From: Mangrovimonas sp. TPBH4
GTDB lineage: Bacteria > Bacteroidota > Bacteroidia > Flavobacteriales > Flavobacteriaceae
Direction of reading: 5' to 3'
DNA length: 64,000 nt
Assembly (NCBI RefSeq): GCF_001280505.1
Contig: NZ_LBIO01000050.1
Location: 1-64,000 of the forward strand
Of this stretch, positions 35,189-43,290 are shown piece after piece. The position numbers and the translations under genes were made by a program. How positions within the stretch are numbered: position 1 is the first letter of the stretch; the number at the start of each line of letters is the position of its first letter. The notes beneath the pieces are model-generated. The model worked only from the letters and a program-made list of their open reading frames with translations, was not told the origin of the DNA and searched no databases.

Positions 35189-35990
35189 GCGTTTTGGCTA
35201 TGCTGTTTTGGCATTCGTACTTGCGGTAACTGTCCTTTGGTTCAATGAGTATTTGCGGGAGCTTCCCAAAGAAGACATATATGCCGAAAGTGTTTTGCAT
35301 GAGGGAGATACCAAGCTTCAGTATCTACCTGGTAGTACAACCGGACAAGTAGTGCACCATGGGACGTATTCTTTGTCCTATAATGAAACTCACGAACAGG
35401 CAGAATGGGTGGCCTATGAGCTTAAAAAGACTCACCTTTCAAATTTAAACTTAAAACGGCCATATTTTGAAATTGACCCAATTGTGAAAACTGGAGCCGC
35501 CCATTGGCGCAATTATAAGAATTCTGGGTATGATCGAGGACATTTGTGCCCTGCAGGGGATAGAAAGTATAGTGTGGAAGCCTATAATGAAACATTTTTA
35601 ACCAGCAATATAAGTCCGCAAAATCATTATTTCAATGCAGGTGTTTGGAATCGACTAGAACAGCAAACCCGAAGATGGGCCAACATTTATAAAGACCTTT
35701 TCGTTGTGACAGGAGGTGTCCTTACCGAGAATTTGAAAACTATAGGAGAGGAGCAGGTTTCTGTCCCTGAATATTTTTACAAGATTGTTTTTAATATCTC
35801 TTCACAAGAACCAAAACTGATTGCCTTTTTGATTCCAGCTCAAGAAAGTAGTGCGCCTCTAAACAATTTTGTAGTATCTGTGGATTCCCTAGAGGAAATG
35901 ACAGGCATCGATTTCTTTCCTGAATTGGAAGATTCTTTGGAGACAACATTAGAAGCGTCCGTAGACTATAGTGATTGGGAATTTAGGTAG
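35181..35990 (+). CDS. exported DNA/RNA non-specific endonuclease
   Basis: The 269-residue beta-beta-alpha-metal nuclease has an N-terminal hydrophobic segment (about 5-20) as signal or anchor. The catalytic signature YDRGHLCPAGDRK (general-base His) is followed by TSNISPQNHYFNAGVWNRLEQ with the Mg-binding Asn. This is the NucA/Serratia nuclease family. It starts inside the end of the phosphatase gene and converges on the glycosyltransferase gene, with six bases between stops. The likely role is degradation of extracellular nucleic acid. Confidence 0.92.
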   Translation: MTKRFGYAVLAFVLAVTVLWFNEYLRELPKEDIYAESVLHEGDTKLQYLPGSTTGQVVHHGTYSLSYNETHEQAEWVAYELKKTHLSNLNLKRPYFEIDPIVKTGAAHWRNYKNSGYDRGHLCPAGDRKYSVEAYNETFLTSNISPQNHYFNAGVWNRLEQQTRRWANIYKDLFVVTGGVLTENLKTIGEEQVSVPEYFYKIVFNISSQEPKLIAFLIPAQESSAPLNNFVVSVDSLEEMTGIDFFPELEDSLETTLEASVDYSDWEFR

Positions 35991-35996
35991 GTTATG

Positions 35997-36839
35997 CTAT
36001 TTTCCAAGAATGCCTTTCCAGCGTAAGGCCCTAATAAAATCACCTTCTTTTTTAGAAACCAAGTACTCCATACCATTTTGTTTGGCCTTAAAGTAGCCTA
36101 TCAAATAATCTTTAAGTAGGTTGGGACTTTTCTTTTTAAGAGCCAATTTTAAAGCTGCAATGCTGGTGATGGTAATTCCATAACGCATTTTGTACATAGC
36201 CTCTCCTTGTTTGTATTTAGAGGTCTTTTGGTATTGGGTTCCTGTAGGTTTCAAGTGTTTTACTTTGAGGCTGGTTTCAGTAGCCATTTGCCATGTATGA
36301 TATTGTGCCAAAAGGGTATCTACGGTGTCCCACCCAATAGATCTTTTTAGGCCACCAATTTCTTCAAAACATTGTTTTCTATAGGCTTTTATTGGGCCCC
36401 TAACATGAGTTTGTTTGGAGATGCTTTCATATACCCAGTTGTCATTTTTTTTGATGTAGAGATTGCCTCCAGCAATTCCAATAGCGTCGTCGCTTTTGAA
36501 AAGTGCAGCCACTTTTTCTAAATAGTTTGGAGGGAAAATTAAATCGGCATCAAACTTACAAATGATGTCATAGGCACTGTCTAAAGTTTCAAACCCTTTA
36601 TAGAAGGCATTCACAACTTTGGAGCCTGGTTGGTGTTCCTGTGATGTAGAAATGTCAAGTACCGAGATCCAGGGATATTTGTTCGCGAATTCCTGCGCCA
36701 CCTGTAACGTACTATCGGTTGAATTGTCGTTTACCACTACCAATTGTTTGGGCAATAAAGTTTGAGCAATCAAGGACTCCAAAGTCAGCTTTAGGGTAAC
36801 TTCTTCGTTATGGGCTGGTATGACAATGCTAAAATCCAA
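35997..36839 (-). CDS. family 2 glycosyltransferase
   Basis: The 280-residue GT-A enzyme has the N-terminal strand SIVIPAHNEEVTLKLTLESL, VNDNSTDST, the metal motif CKFDADLIFP and a late acceptor region near IGWDTVDTLLAQ. No membrane helix is obvious. Upstream of this strand the only suitable start is a TTG at 36839, 20 bases after the methyltransferase stop; there is no in-frame ATG before the first strand. It is last in the ketosynthase-methyltransferase-glycosyltransferase run. Donor and acceptor are unknown. Confidence 0.88.
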   Translation of the reverse strand: MDFSIVIPAHNEEVTLKLTLESLIAQTLLPKQLVVVNDNSTDSTLQVAQEFANKYPWISVLDISTSQEHQPGSKVVNAFYKGFETLDSAYDIICKFDADLIFPPNYLEKVAALFKSDDAIGIAGGNLYIKKNDNWVYESISKQTHVRGPIKAYRKQCFEEIGGLKRSIGWDTVDTLLAQYHTWQMATETSLKVKHLKPTGTQYQKTSKYKQGEAMYKMRYGITITSIAALKLALKKKSPNLLKDYLIGYFKAKQNGMEYLVSKKEGDFIRALRWKGILGK

Positions 36840-36859
36840 AAGATAAAGGCGCTTTCAGT

Positions 36860-37381
36860 TTAAACACGTTCAGCATATACAATATAGTATCTTGGCGTGA
36901 ACCAACGTAAGATAGGTCTAATTCCAATCTTTTTGGTAGGATTGGTCCATTTGTCTGTAGCAATAATTTTCCAACCAGATTTTTCCAAAAGCCAATCAAA
37001 TTGCCAATCTTCAAATTCGTGGTAATGACGGTCCCAAGGATCTGTTTTGCTTCGGTAGGCAGAGGAAAACCAAAGTTTTAAAGGGATGCTGGCAACCAAT
37101 TTATCCGCTTTAATGGATTTAAGAACTGTATAAGGAGACAGCAAATGTTCGAATATTTCAAAAGCCGTTACCACATCTGCATTGGAATTGACAATGTTGG
37201 ACAGGTCTTCATCCAAATCTTCTCCCGTGGTATTGGTTACAGAAAACCCATGCTCCTTCATTACTTCAGTAAACGGGTTGGGAACGCCGAGGTCTAAAAT
37301 ATTAGCACTTTTTGGGACGTGGCTTTTTAAAAAATCTATGGTTTTTTTATAGCGCTTATGCGGAAATTTTCCTTCGTACAT
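36860..37381 (-). CDS. class I SAM-dependent methyltransferase
   Basis: The 173-residue protein has a Rossmann methyltransferase core with ANILDLGVPNPFTEVMKEHG (motif I, where the usual Gly-rich loop is altered to DLGVPNP), TTGEDLDEDL, and VVTAFEIFEHLLSP (motif of the ubiquinone/menaquinone methylase-like group). A C-terminal extension reads HRHYHEFEDW-like as DRHYHEFEDWQFDWLLE. It starts two bases after the ketosynthase stop. Substrate unknown. The modified SAM loop makes activity likely but not certain. Confidence 0.8.
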   Translation of the reverse strand: MYEGKFPHKRYKKTIDFLKSHVPKSANILDLGVPNPFTEVMKEHGFSVTNTTGEDLDEDLSNIVNSNADVVTAFEIFEHLLSPYTVLKSIKADKLVASIPLKLWFSSAYRSKTDPWDRHYHEFEDWQFDWLLEKSGWKIIATDKWTNPTKKIGIRPILRWFTPRYYIVYAERV

Positions 37382-37383
37382 TA

Positions 37384-38442
37384 TTAATATTTGTAAACTA
37401 TGGCGTTGATGTGCATGCCTGCACCAACACTTGCAAATATAATAACATCACCTTTAGATAGAGATTGATTTTCAATTTTATTCTGAAGCACCAAATCCAA
37501 CAAGGTTGGTACCGTGGCTACCGAGCTGTTTCCTAGTTTGGAAATGCTCATGGGCATAATGCCTTCAGGAATATTGGTTCTATAAAGTCTATAAAAACGC
37601 TTTAAAATGGCTTCATCCATCTTTTCATTCGCTTGGTGAATGAAAATCTTTTTTACATCTTCAATGCCATAACCACTGTTGTCCAAACAGGTTTTCATGG
37701 CCTGGGGCACATGGGAAAGGGCAAATTCGTAAATCTTACGCCCGTCCATTTTAATGTATCGAGTGTCTGGGTTAAGATCTTTATTATAGGAATTTCCAAA
37801 ATGAAGATAATAGGCTTCGTCATAGGAGTAGGTGGCAGTCTCATGCGATAAAATACCGCCTTCTTCATTAGTGGCTTCAATAATACTGGCTCCAGCACCA
37901 TCGGAATAGATCATGGAATCCCTATCGTGTTTGTCCACTACGCGACTTAGTGTTTCAGCGCCAATTACGAGGCAGCGCTTAGCAATTCCAGCTTTAATGA
38001 AGGCATGTGCCTGAATGACTCCTTGAATCCATCCTGGGCATCCAAATAGGATGTCGTAGGCTACGCATTTAGGATTTTTGATTCGCAAATTATGTTTAAC
38101 CCTAGAGGCTAAACAGGGCACCATATCACTTTGTATGGTGTTGTGCTTAACATCTCCAAAATTGTGGGCCACGATGATATAATCCAAAGTTTCTGGATCG
38201 ATGTTGGCATTGGATATGGCTTTTTCGGCGGCAAAGAAGGCAATGTCAGAACAGCTCAACATGGGATTCACGTAACGCCTTTCCCCAATTCCAGTAATGG
38301 CCTTGAACTTTTCAATGATCACTTCATTGCTGTGGCCGAAACTGGATCCGTCTGAATTTAAAAAAATGTGTTGATTGAAGTCTTCGTTTTTCTCTATGGT
38401 GCTTGGAATGTAGCTTCCAATACCAGTAATTTTAATATTCAT
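37384..38442 (-). CDS. ketoacyl-ACP synthase III family enzyme
   Basis: Thiolase-fold condensing enzyme of 352 residues. The catalytic triad is complete: Cys135 in FGCPGWIQG, His269 in FIHQANEKM and Asn305 in LGNSSVATV. The N-terminus ITGIGSYIPSTIEKNEDF and IGERRYV are typical. It lacks close FabH neighbours such as fabD or acpP, and is followed immediately by a methyltransferase and a glycosyltransferase. A role in a special acyl product, not in bulk fatty acid initiation, is therefore likely (inference). A 14-bp inverted repeat sits just before its start codon. Confidence 0.85.
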   Translation of the reverse strand: MNIKITGIGSYIPSTIEKNEDFNQHIFLNSDGSSFGHSNEVIIEKFKAITGIGERRYVNPMLSCSDIAFFAAEKAISNANIDPETLDYIIVAHNFGDVKHNTIQSDMVPCLASRVKHNLRIKNPKCVAYDILFGCPGWIQGVIQAHAFIKAGIAKRCLVIGAETLSRVVDKHDRDSMIYSDGAGASIIEATNEEGGILSHETATYSYDEAYYLHFGNSYNKDLNPDTRYIKMDGRKIYEFALSHVPQAMKTCLDNSGYGIEDVKKIFIHQANEKMDEAILKRFYRLYRTNIPEGIMPMSISKLGNSSVATVPTLLDLVLQNKIENQSLSKGDVIIFASVGAGMHINAIVYKY

Positions 38443-38449
38443 AAAGAAG

Positions 38450-38496
38450 AATGCCTTTAATTTCCGCTAATGTACGATTCGAAAATTAAAGGCATT
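38450..38496. repeat. 14-bp perfect inverted repeat upstream of the ketosynthase gene
   Basis: AATGCCTTTAATTT (38450-38463) and AAATTAAAGGCATT (38483-38496) pair perfectly around a 19-base loop. It lies between gcvP and the ketosynthase gene on their coding strand, ending eight bases before the ketosynthase ATG. It could be the gcvP terminator (TTCTTCTTT follows) or a leader hairpin that hides the ribosome entry site. Confidence 0.7.
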
Positions 38497-38544
38497 GAAT
38501 ATTTGGTGACGAATTACGACGTCCAAACTAGTATTTGAACATGT

Positions 38545-41394
38545 TTAGGCATCCATGTACTCTTCAATTGGAGCACAAGTACAGATAAGGTTTCTATCTC
38601 CAAATGCGTCATCCACACGTCTTACCGATGGCCAAAACTTGTTTTGTTTCACATAATCCAATGGGAAAGCAGCCTCTTCACGAGTGTATGGGAACAACCA
38701 TTCATCCGATGTCAACATCTCCATTGTGTGAGGTGCATTTTTAAGAACGTTATTGGTATCCTCTTTAGAAACTTGGTCAATTTCATTTTTAATGGAAATC
38801 ATCGCATTACAGAAACGATCCATTTCGTCTTTGCTTTCACTCTCAGTAGGCTCGATCATCAAGGTTCCTGCTACTGGGAAAGATACCGTAGGAGCATGGA
38901 AACCGTAGTCCATCAAGCGTTTTGCGATATCGGTTACTTCAATACCGTTGGCTTTAAAGGCGCGACAGTCTACAATCATTTCATGGGCAGCACGGCCACA
39001 TTCTCCAGAGTACAAAGTATCAAAACTTCCTTGTAAACGAGACTTGATGTAGTTGGCGTTCAAAATAGCAGCTTTTGTAGCTTCAGTAACCCCCTCAGCT
39101 CCTAACATTTTAATATATCCGTAGGAAATCAAACATACCAAAGCAGAACCAAATGGCGCAGCCGAAATAGCTGTAATGGCTTTTTTGCCTCCAGTTTTCA
39201 CCAATGGGTTTCCTGGAAGGAATGGTACCAATTGCTCGGCAACACAGATAGGTCCAACACCAGGTCCTCCACCTCCGTGAGGAATGGCAAATGTTTTATG
39301 TAAGTTCAAGTGACAAACATCGGCACCAATGTTACCTGGATTGGTAAGTCCAACTTGTGCGTTCATGTTGGCTCCGTCCATATACACCTGACCTCCGTTG
39401 TCGTGGATTATCTTTGTGATTTCCTTAATGGCAGACTCGTACACCCCATGTGTTGAAGGGTAGGTTACCATGATACAAGAAAGGTTGTCCTTGTGTAATT
39501 CTGCTTTTTCACGTAAATCATCTACATCTATATTCCCTTTGTCTGTAGATTTGGTAACCACTACTTTCATTCCAGCCATTACAGCACTTGCAGGGTTAGT
39601 TCCGTGTGCCGAAGATGGAATTAAACAGATGTTTCTGTGGTGGTCTCCACGAGATTCATGGTAAGCCTTGATGACCATAAGACCAGCAAATTCTCCTTGA
39701 GCTCCAGAGTTTGGTTGCAAGGAAGTCCCGGCAAATCCAGTGATTTCTGTTAATTGGTCCTCAAGAGACTTTAACATCGTCAAGTATCCTTTGGCTTGTT
39801 TTGCAGGGACAAATGGGTGAATATTGGCCCATTTAGCCCAACTTAAAGGCAACATTTCTGCCGCGGCATTAAGTTTCATAGTACAAGACCCTAAGGAAAT
39901 CATGGAGTGGTTTAAGGAAAGATCCTTACGTTCCAAGGATTTGATGTATCTCATCAATTCTGTTTCAGAATGATACTTGTTGAATACATCTAAAGTTAAA
40001 AAGTCTGAGGTTCTTTCAAGACCTTCAGTGATATGATTAGCTTCTTCAATAGAAGTTAATTTGATCGTTTTCTTTTTGGCGGCCTTGGCAAAAATTTCAA
40101 TGATTTCGTTCACATCACTTAAAGATGTTGTTTCGTTGATTGAAATCGTTACCGTGTGCTTGCTAGGGTAGAAGAAGTTTACTTTATGGTCTTTAGCAAT
40201 CGCTTTTATCTTTTTTGCTTTAGCTTCAATTTGAAGGGTATCAAAGAAACTCTCATTTAATTGCTTGTAACCCAATTTCTCCAGGGCAGCAGATAAACTG
40301 GCTGCAGAGTGATGTACTTTATTGGCGATGAATTCCAAACCTTTTGGTCCGTGGTACACGGCGTACATTCCAGCCATAACAGCCAAAAGCACCTGTGCTG
40401 TACAGATGTTTGAAGTCGCTTTATCACGTTTAATATGTTGCTCACGGGTTTGAAGCGCCATACGGAGAGCTCTATTGCCGTTGGTATCTTTGGTTACCCC
40501 AATGATACGTCCTGGAATATCACGCTTGTAAGCTTCCTTGGTAGCAAAGTAAGCGGCATGAGGACCACCATATCCCATAGGGATTCCGAAGCGCTGGGTG
40601 GTTCCCACCACAACATCGGCACCAAATTTCCCTGGAGCTTCCAATTTTACCAAACTCAAAATATCGGCAGCAACGGCCACTTTAATTTGAGCCAATTGTG
40701 CTTTTTCAATGAAAGTTTTGATATCTGTAACCTGACCGTCTTTTCCTGGATACTGTAAAATAGCGCCAAAGAAATCTGAAGAGAAGTCGAATTCCTCTTC
40801 TTTACCAACTACTAATTCAACACCAATTGGTAAGGCACGGGTTTCAAGTAGCGAAAGGGTCTGAGGTAAAATTAAATCGGAAACGAAGAATTTGTTTACG
40901 CCTGCTTTCTTCTGGTCTCTAGAACGCACCGCAAACAACAAGCTCATAGCTTCGGCAGCAGCAGTACTTTCATCCAATAAAGACGCATTGGCAAGCTCCA
41001 TACCTGTAAGGTCGCTTACCATGGTTTGGAAGTTTAACAAAGCTTCCAATCTTCCTTGTGCAATCTCTGCCTGGTAAGGTGTGTAGGCAGTATACCATCC
41101 TGGATTTTCCAAAATGTTACGTTGGATTACAGCAGGAAGAATGGTAGGGTGGTAACCCAAACCAATATATGTTTTGTAAACTTTATTTTTATTAGAAAGT
41201 TCATGAATATGGTTGAGGTATTCGTTCTCGGTCATTGGAGCCTCAAGCTTCAAGCCTTTTTGTAATCGAATATCATCCGGAATTGTTTCGTAAATGAGTT
41301 GGTCTAAAGAGTCAACACCTATTGTTTCTAACATCTTTTTTTGGTCTTCCTCTCTTGGACCAATGTGACGCAAAGCGAAAGCATTTGTATTCAT
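38545..41394 (-). CDS. gcvP: glycine dehydrogenase (decarboxylating), P protein
   Basis: PLP enzyme of the glycine cleavage system, releasing CO2 from glycine and loading aminomethyl onto lipoyl-GcvH. The 949-residue protein is the full-length single-chain form with two homologous halves: an N-terminal half with RHIGPREEDQKKML and YTPYQAEIAQGRLEALLNFQ, and a C-terminal half with the PLP site NLHKTFAIPHGGGGPG. GcvT and GcvH genes are not adjacent. A TAATTTTG -7 box (41421-41428, minus strand) precedes it. I found no glycine-riboswitch-like structure in the 120-bp leader. Confidence 0.97.
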   Translation of the reverse strand: MNTNAFALRHIGPREEDQKKMLETIGVDSLDQLIYETIPDDIRLQKGLKLEAPMTENEYLNHIHELSNKNKVYKTYIGLGYHPTILPAVIQRNILENPGWYTAYTPYQAEIAQGRLEALLNFQTMVSDLTGMELANASLLDESTAAAEAMSLLFAVRSRDQKKAGVNKFFVSDLILPQTLSLLETRALPIGVELVVGKEEEFDFSSDFFGAILQYPGKDGQVTDIKTFIEKAQLAQIKVAVAADILSLVKLEAPGKFGADVVVGTTQRFGIPMGYGGPHAAYFATKEAYKRDIPGRIIGVTKDTNGNRALRMALQTREQHIKRDKATSNICTAQVLLAVMAGMYAVYHGPKGLEFIANKVHHSAASLSAALEKLGYKQLNESFFDTLQIEAKAKKIKAIAKDHKVNFFYPSKHTVTISINETTSLSDVNEIIEIFAKAAKKKTIKLTSIEEANHITEGLERTSDFLTLDVFNKYHSETELMRYIKSLERKDLSLNHSMISLGSCTMKLNAAAEMLPLSWAKWANIHPFVPAKQAKGYLTMLKSLEDQLTEITGFAGTSLQPNSGAQGEFAGLMVIKAYHESRGDHHRNICLIPSSAHGTNPASAVMAGMKVVVTKSTDKGNIDVDDLREKAELHKDNLSCIMVTYPSTHGVYESAIKEITKIIHDNGGQVYMDGANMNAQVGLTNPGNIGADVCHLNLHKTFAIPHGGGGPGVGPICVAEQLVPFLPGNPLVKTGGKKAITAISAAPFGSALVCLISYGYIKMLGAEGVTEATKAAILNANYIKSRLQGSFDTLYSGECGRAAHEMIVDCRAFKANGIEVTDIAKRLMDYGFHAPTVSFPVAGTLMIEPTESESKDEMDRFCNAMISIKNEIDQVSKEDTNNVLKNAPHTMEMLTSDEWLFPYTREEAAFPLDYVKQNKFWPSVRRVDDAFGDRNLICTCAPIEEYMDA

Positions 41395-41420
41395 TCTAAA
41401 AAAATTGTGTTTTTGAGGCG

Positions 41421-41428
41421 CAAAATTA
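41421..41428 (-). promoter_or_regulatory. -7 promoter box of gcvP
   Basis: On the minus strand this reads TAATTTTG, matching TAnnTTTG, 26 bases before the gcvP start codon. Confidence 0.5.
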
Positions 41429-41503
41429 CGGAATTAATCATGGTTTTATGTTAATGATAATGAAAGTTTTTTAACCAAATGAAGCTCTTATTAACACTTT
41501 AAT

Positions 41504-41511
41504 TATTTTTG
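41504..41511 (+). promoter_or_regulatory. -7 box just before the UbiA-like gene
   Basis: TATTTTTG matches TAnnTTTG and ends four bases before the GTG start at 41516. The mRNA may lack a leader. Confidence 0.4.
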
Positions 41512-41515
41512 TGGG

Positions 41516-42346
41516 GTGAGGTTCCTAAAACGTATTTTCAATTTTTATATCAATAGTAGTATTCACGTGGCTTTGGCGGTATATGCCCTATCCTGGATTA
41601 CCCTTATGGAATACGATTTGCCTTACGATGAAGCCGTGCTGTATTTTATATTTTATGCCAGTATTACGGGATATAATTTTGTTAAATTTTTTGGCTTGGC
41701 CAAGTTTCACCATCGAAGTCTGGCCTATTGGCTCAAATTCATCCAAGTTTTTTCCTTTGTTTGTTTTGTGTTGATGTCCTTTTATGCTGTACAATTACAA
41801 CTTAAAACATTGCTGTATATTGCTCTTTTTGGTATGATTACCTTTTTGTATGCAGTTCCATTTTTGCCAAAGAAAATGCTGTATGACAAAAATCAAAACC
41901 TGAGAAGTATCAGTGGGATTAAGGTGTATGTCATTGCGTTGGTTTGGGCAGGTGTTACGGTGCTATTGCCATTGCTGAATGCTGGGTATGATATTGGATT
42001 GGAAGAGCTATTGCCATTTTTGCAACGATTTATTTTGGTATTGGTATTGATATTGCCTTTTGAAATACGGGATTTAAATTATGACAGTTTGAAATTGTCA
42101 ACCATTCCGCAGAAAATTGGAATCAAGCGTACCAAAATATTTGGAGGGGCGCTGTTGTTGGTTTTATTGGGATTGGAACTGTTTAGGGAAGTGTCAACTT
42201 TAAAGTATAAACTTTGCCTTCTGGTGGTATCATTGGTTATGGGAGTCCTATTGTATTTTGCAAAAACAGACCAGAAAAGGTATTACAGTAGCTTTTGGGT
42301 GGAGGGAGTGCCTATATTTTGGTTAGTATTGGTCTTGCTTACGTAG
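41516..42346 (+). CDS. UbiA-like integral membrane protein with degenerate first motif
   Basis: The 276-residue protein has about eight hydrophobic helices. The region PFEIRDLNYDSLKLSTIPQK (181-200) matches the second Asp-rich motif of UbiA prenyltransferases (RDxxxD then T-I/L-P...IG; Asp186 and Asp190). The position of the first motif (NDxxDxxxD) has only SITGYNFVKF, with Asn54 but no Asp. A classical prenyl-diphosphate/Mg site is therefore incomplete. The start is GTG. The 3' end overlaps the convergent 87-residue gene by 24 bases. It may be a UbiA-fold protein with altered chemistry; function unknown. Confidence 0.7.
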   Translation: MRFLKRIFNFYINSSIHVALAVYALSWITLMEYDLPYDEAVLYFIFYASITGYNFVKFFGLAKFHHRSLAYWLKFIQVFSFVCFVLMSFYAVQLQLKTLLYIALFGMITFLYAVPFLPKKMLYDKNQNLRSISGIKVYVIALVWAGVTVLLPLLNAGYDIGLEELLPFLQRFILVLVLILPFEIRDLNYDSLKLSTIPQKIGIKRTKIFGGALLLVLLGLELFREVSTLKYKLCLLVVSLVMGVLLYFAKTDQKRYYSSFWVEGVPIFWLVLVLLT

Positions 42347-42586
42347 AAAGGCATCAAAAGTTTGATGCAAGTCCTGACGTTCTTCTTCCTTAAGACACTC
42401 TACATTGGAATCCTTGACAATTTTTGTGAGTTTTTTGTTTTGTTTGGAGTAAGAACGGGTCATTTTACACCAACAAAACCTAAAGTTTAATTTTAATTTT
42501 TCCCAAAAAGAGGCTTCTCCGTATTGAGAGCGGTCACAAATTTCCATTGCTTCATCACAGGATATAAAGAGGATGCTTTTTTTCAT
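42323..42586 (-). CDS. small Cys-containing protein, possible anti-sigma partner
   Basis: The 87-residue protein begins MKKSILFISCDEAMEICDRS and continues with FRFCWCKMTRSYSKQN. The spacing of Cys10, Cys17, Cys38 and Cys40 recalls small zinc-finger anti-sigma factors, but no membrane helix is present and the usual His is absent. It lies four bases after the ECF sigma factor stop on the same strand, so a regulatory partner role is likely. That is inference from position and Cys pattern. Confidence 0.65.
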   Translation of the reverse strand: MKKSILFISCDEAMEICDRSQYGEASFWEKLKLNFRFCWCKMTRSYSKQNKKLTKIVKDSNVECLKEEERQDLHQTFDAFLRKQDQY

Positions 42587-42590
42587 AAAA

Positions 42591-43142
42591 TTAAAACCAA
42601 TTTTGTTCGAGGCATTCGGCCATTGCAGTTCTAGCCCTATGGATGATAACCCAAAGATTAGACGGCGTTATTTTTAATTCATTACAGATAGTTTCGGTAT
42701 CCATACCCTCAATAGTTTTCATTCTAAACACCAAGGCTTGCTTTTCTGGAAGTTTGCTCATGCATTCATGTATGGCATCTCCCAGTTCTTTGTTTTCAAG
42801 TTTATCCTCAGCTGTTTTGTCATACGGGTCTGCAACACGTTCGGCTAGCCAATCACCTTTGTCTGTAGCAGAACTATAGGAAATCCTGACTTCAGCTTGG
42901 CCTTTTTTGGAGTTTGATTTTCGATAATAATCAATAATCTTTCGTTTCAAGATGGAAATTAGCCAGGTACGTTCGCTGGCTTCACCCTTGAAGTTTTTCA
43001 TGGATTTCAATGCCGAAAAAAACGCTTCCTGAACCAAGTCTTTGGCAATTTCCCTGTCGTTTACCCTTGTGATGGTATAGTTGAACAGATAATCGGAGTA
43101 AAGCGCAACCCATTTGGTAGGATCTAATTGGTGTTTTGGCAT
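42591..43142 (-). CDS. ECF-type RNA polymerase sigma factor
   Basis: The 183-residue sigma-70 family protein has region 2 (about 15-80, with REIAKDLVQEAFFSALKSM and WLISILKRKIIDYYR). An acidic linker about 85-120 is longer than in most ECF factors. Region 4 (about 123-180) has LPEKQALVFRMKTIEGMDTETI and the helix-turn-helix ELKITPSNLWVIIHRAR. It shares a transcript with the small Cys-containing protein. A TACATTTG -7 box precedes it. Its regulon is unknown. Confidence 0.92.
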   Translation of the reverse strand: MPKHQLDPTKWVALYSDYLFNYTITRVNDREIAKDLVQEAFFSALKSMKNFKGEASERTWLISILKRKIIDYYRKSNSKKGQAEVRISYSSATDKGDWLAERVADPYDKTAEDKLENKELGDAIHECMSKLPEKQALVFRMKTIEGMDTETICNELKITPSNLWVIIHRARTAMAECLEQNWF

Positions 43143-43166
43143 ATGTTCTTACATCTGTTTCTTCTT

Positions 43167-43174
43167 CAAATGTA
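43167..43174 (-). promoter_or_regulatory. -7 promoter box of the sigma factor gene
   Basis: Reads TACATTTG on the minus strand, matching TAnnTTTG, 24 bases before the start codon. Confidence 0.5.
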
Positions 43175-43222
43175 GGATAAAAAAATCAGATTTCACGGCT
43201 GTCAGGCTGTAAGACATGATGA

Positions 43223-43263
43223 CCATATTCATTTCCAATTGTAAATCGCTGGAATGAATATGG
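43223..43263. repeat. long imperfect inverted repeat downstream of the M3 peptidase gene
   Basis: CCATATTCATTTCC (43223-43236) and GGAATGAATATGG (43251-43263) pair over 13 bases with one bulged T and a 14-base loop. No T tract follows on either strand, so it is not a standard intrinsic terminator. It may be an RNA 3' end structure or a protein site. Confidence 0.6.
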
Positions 43264-43290
43264 CCATGCACCTTGTTTATGTTTGAATTG

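Noticed and set aside
41395..41515. Glycine riboswitch before gcvP
   Set aside because: The 121-bp region lacks the paired conserved cores and is too short and AT-rich; only a -7 box was seen.
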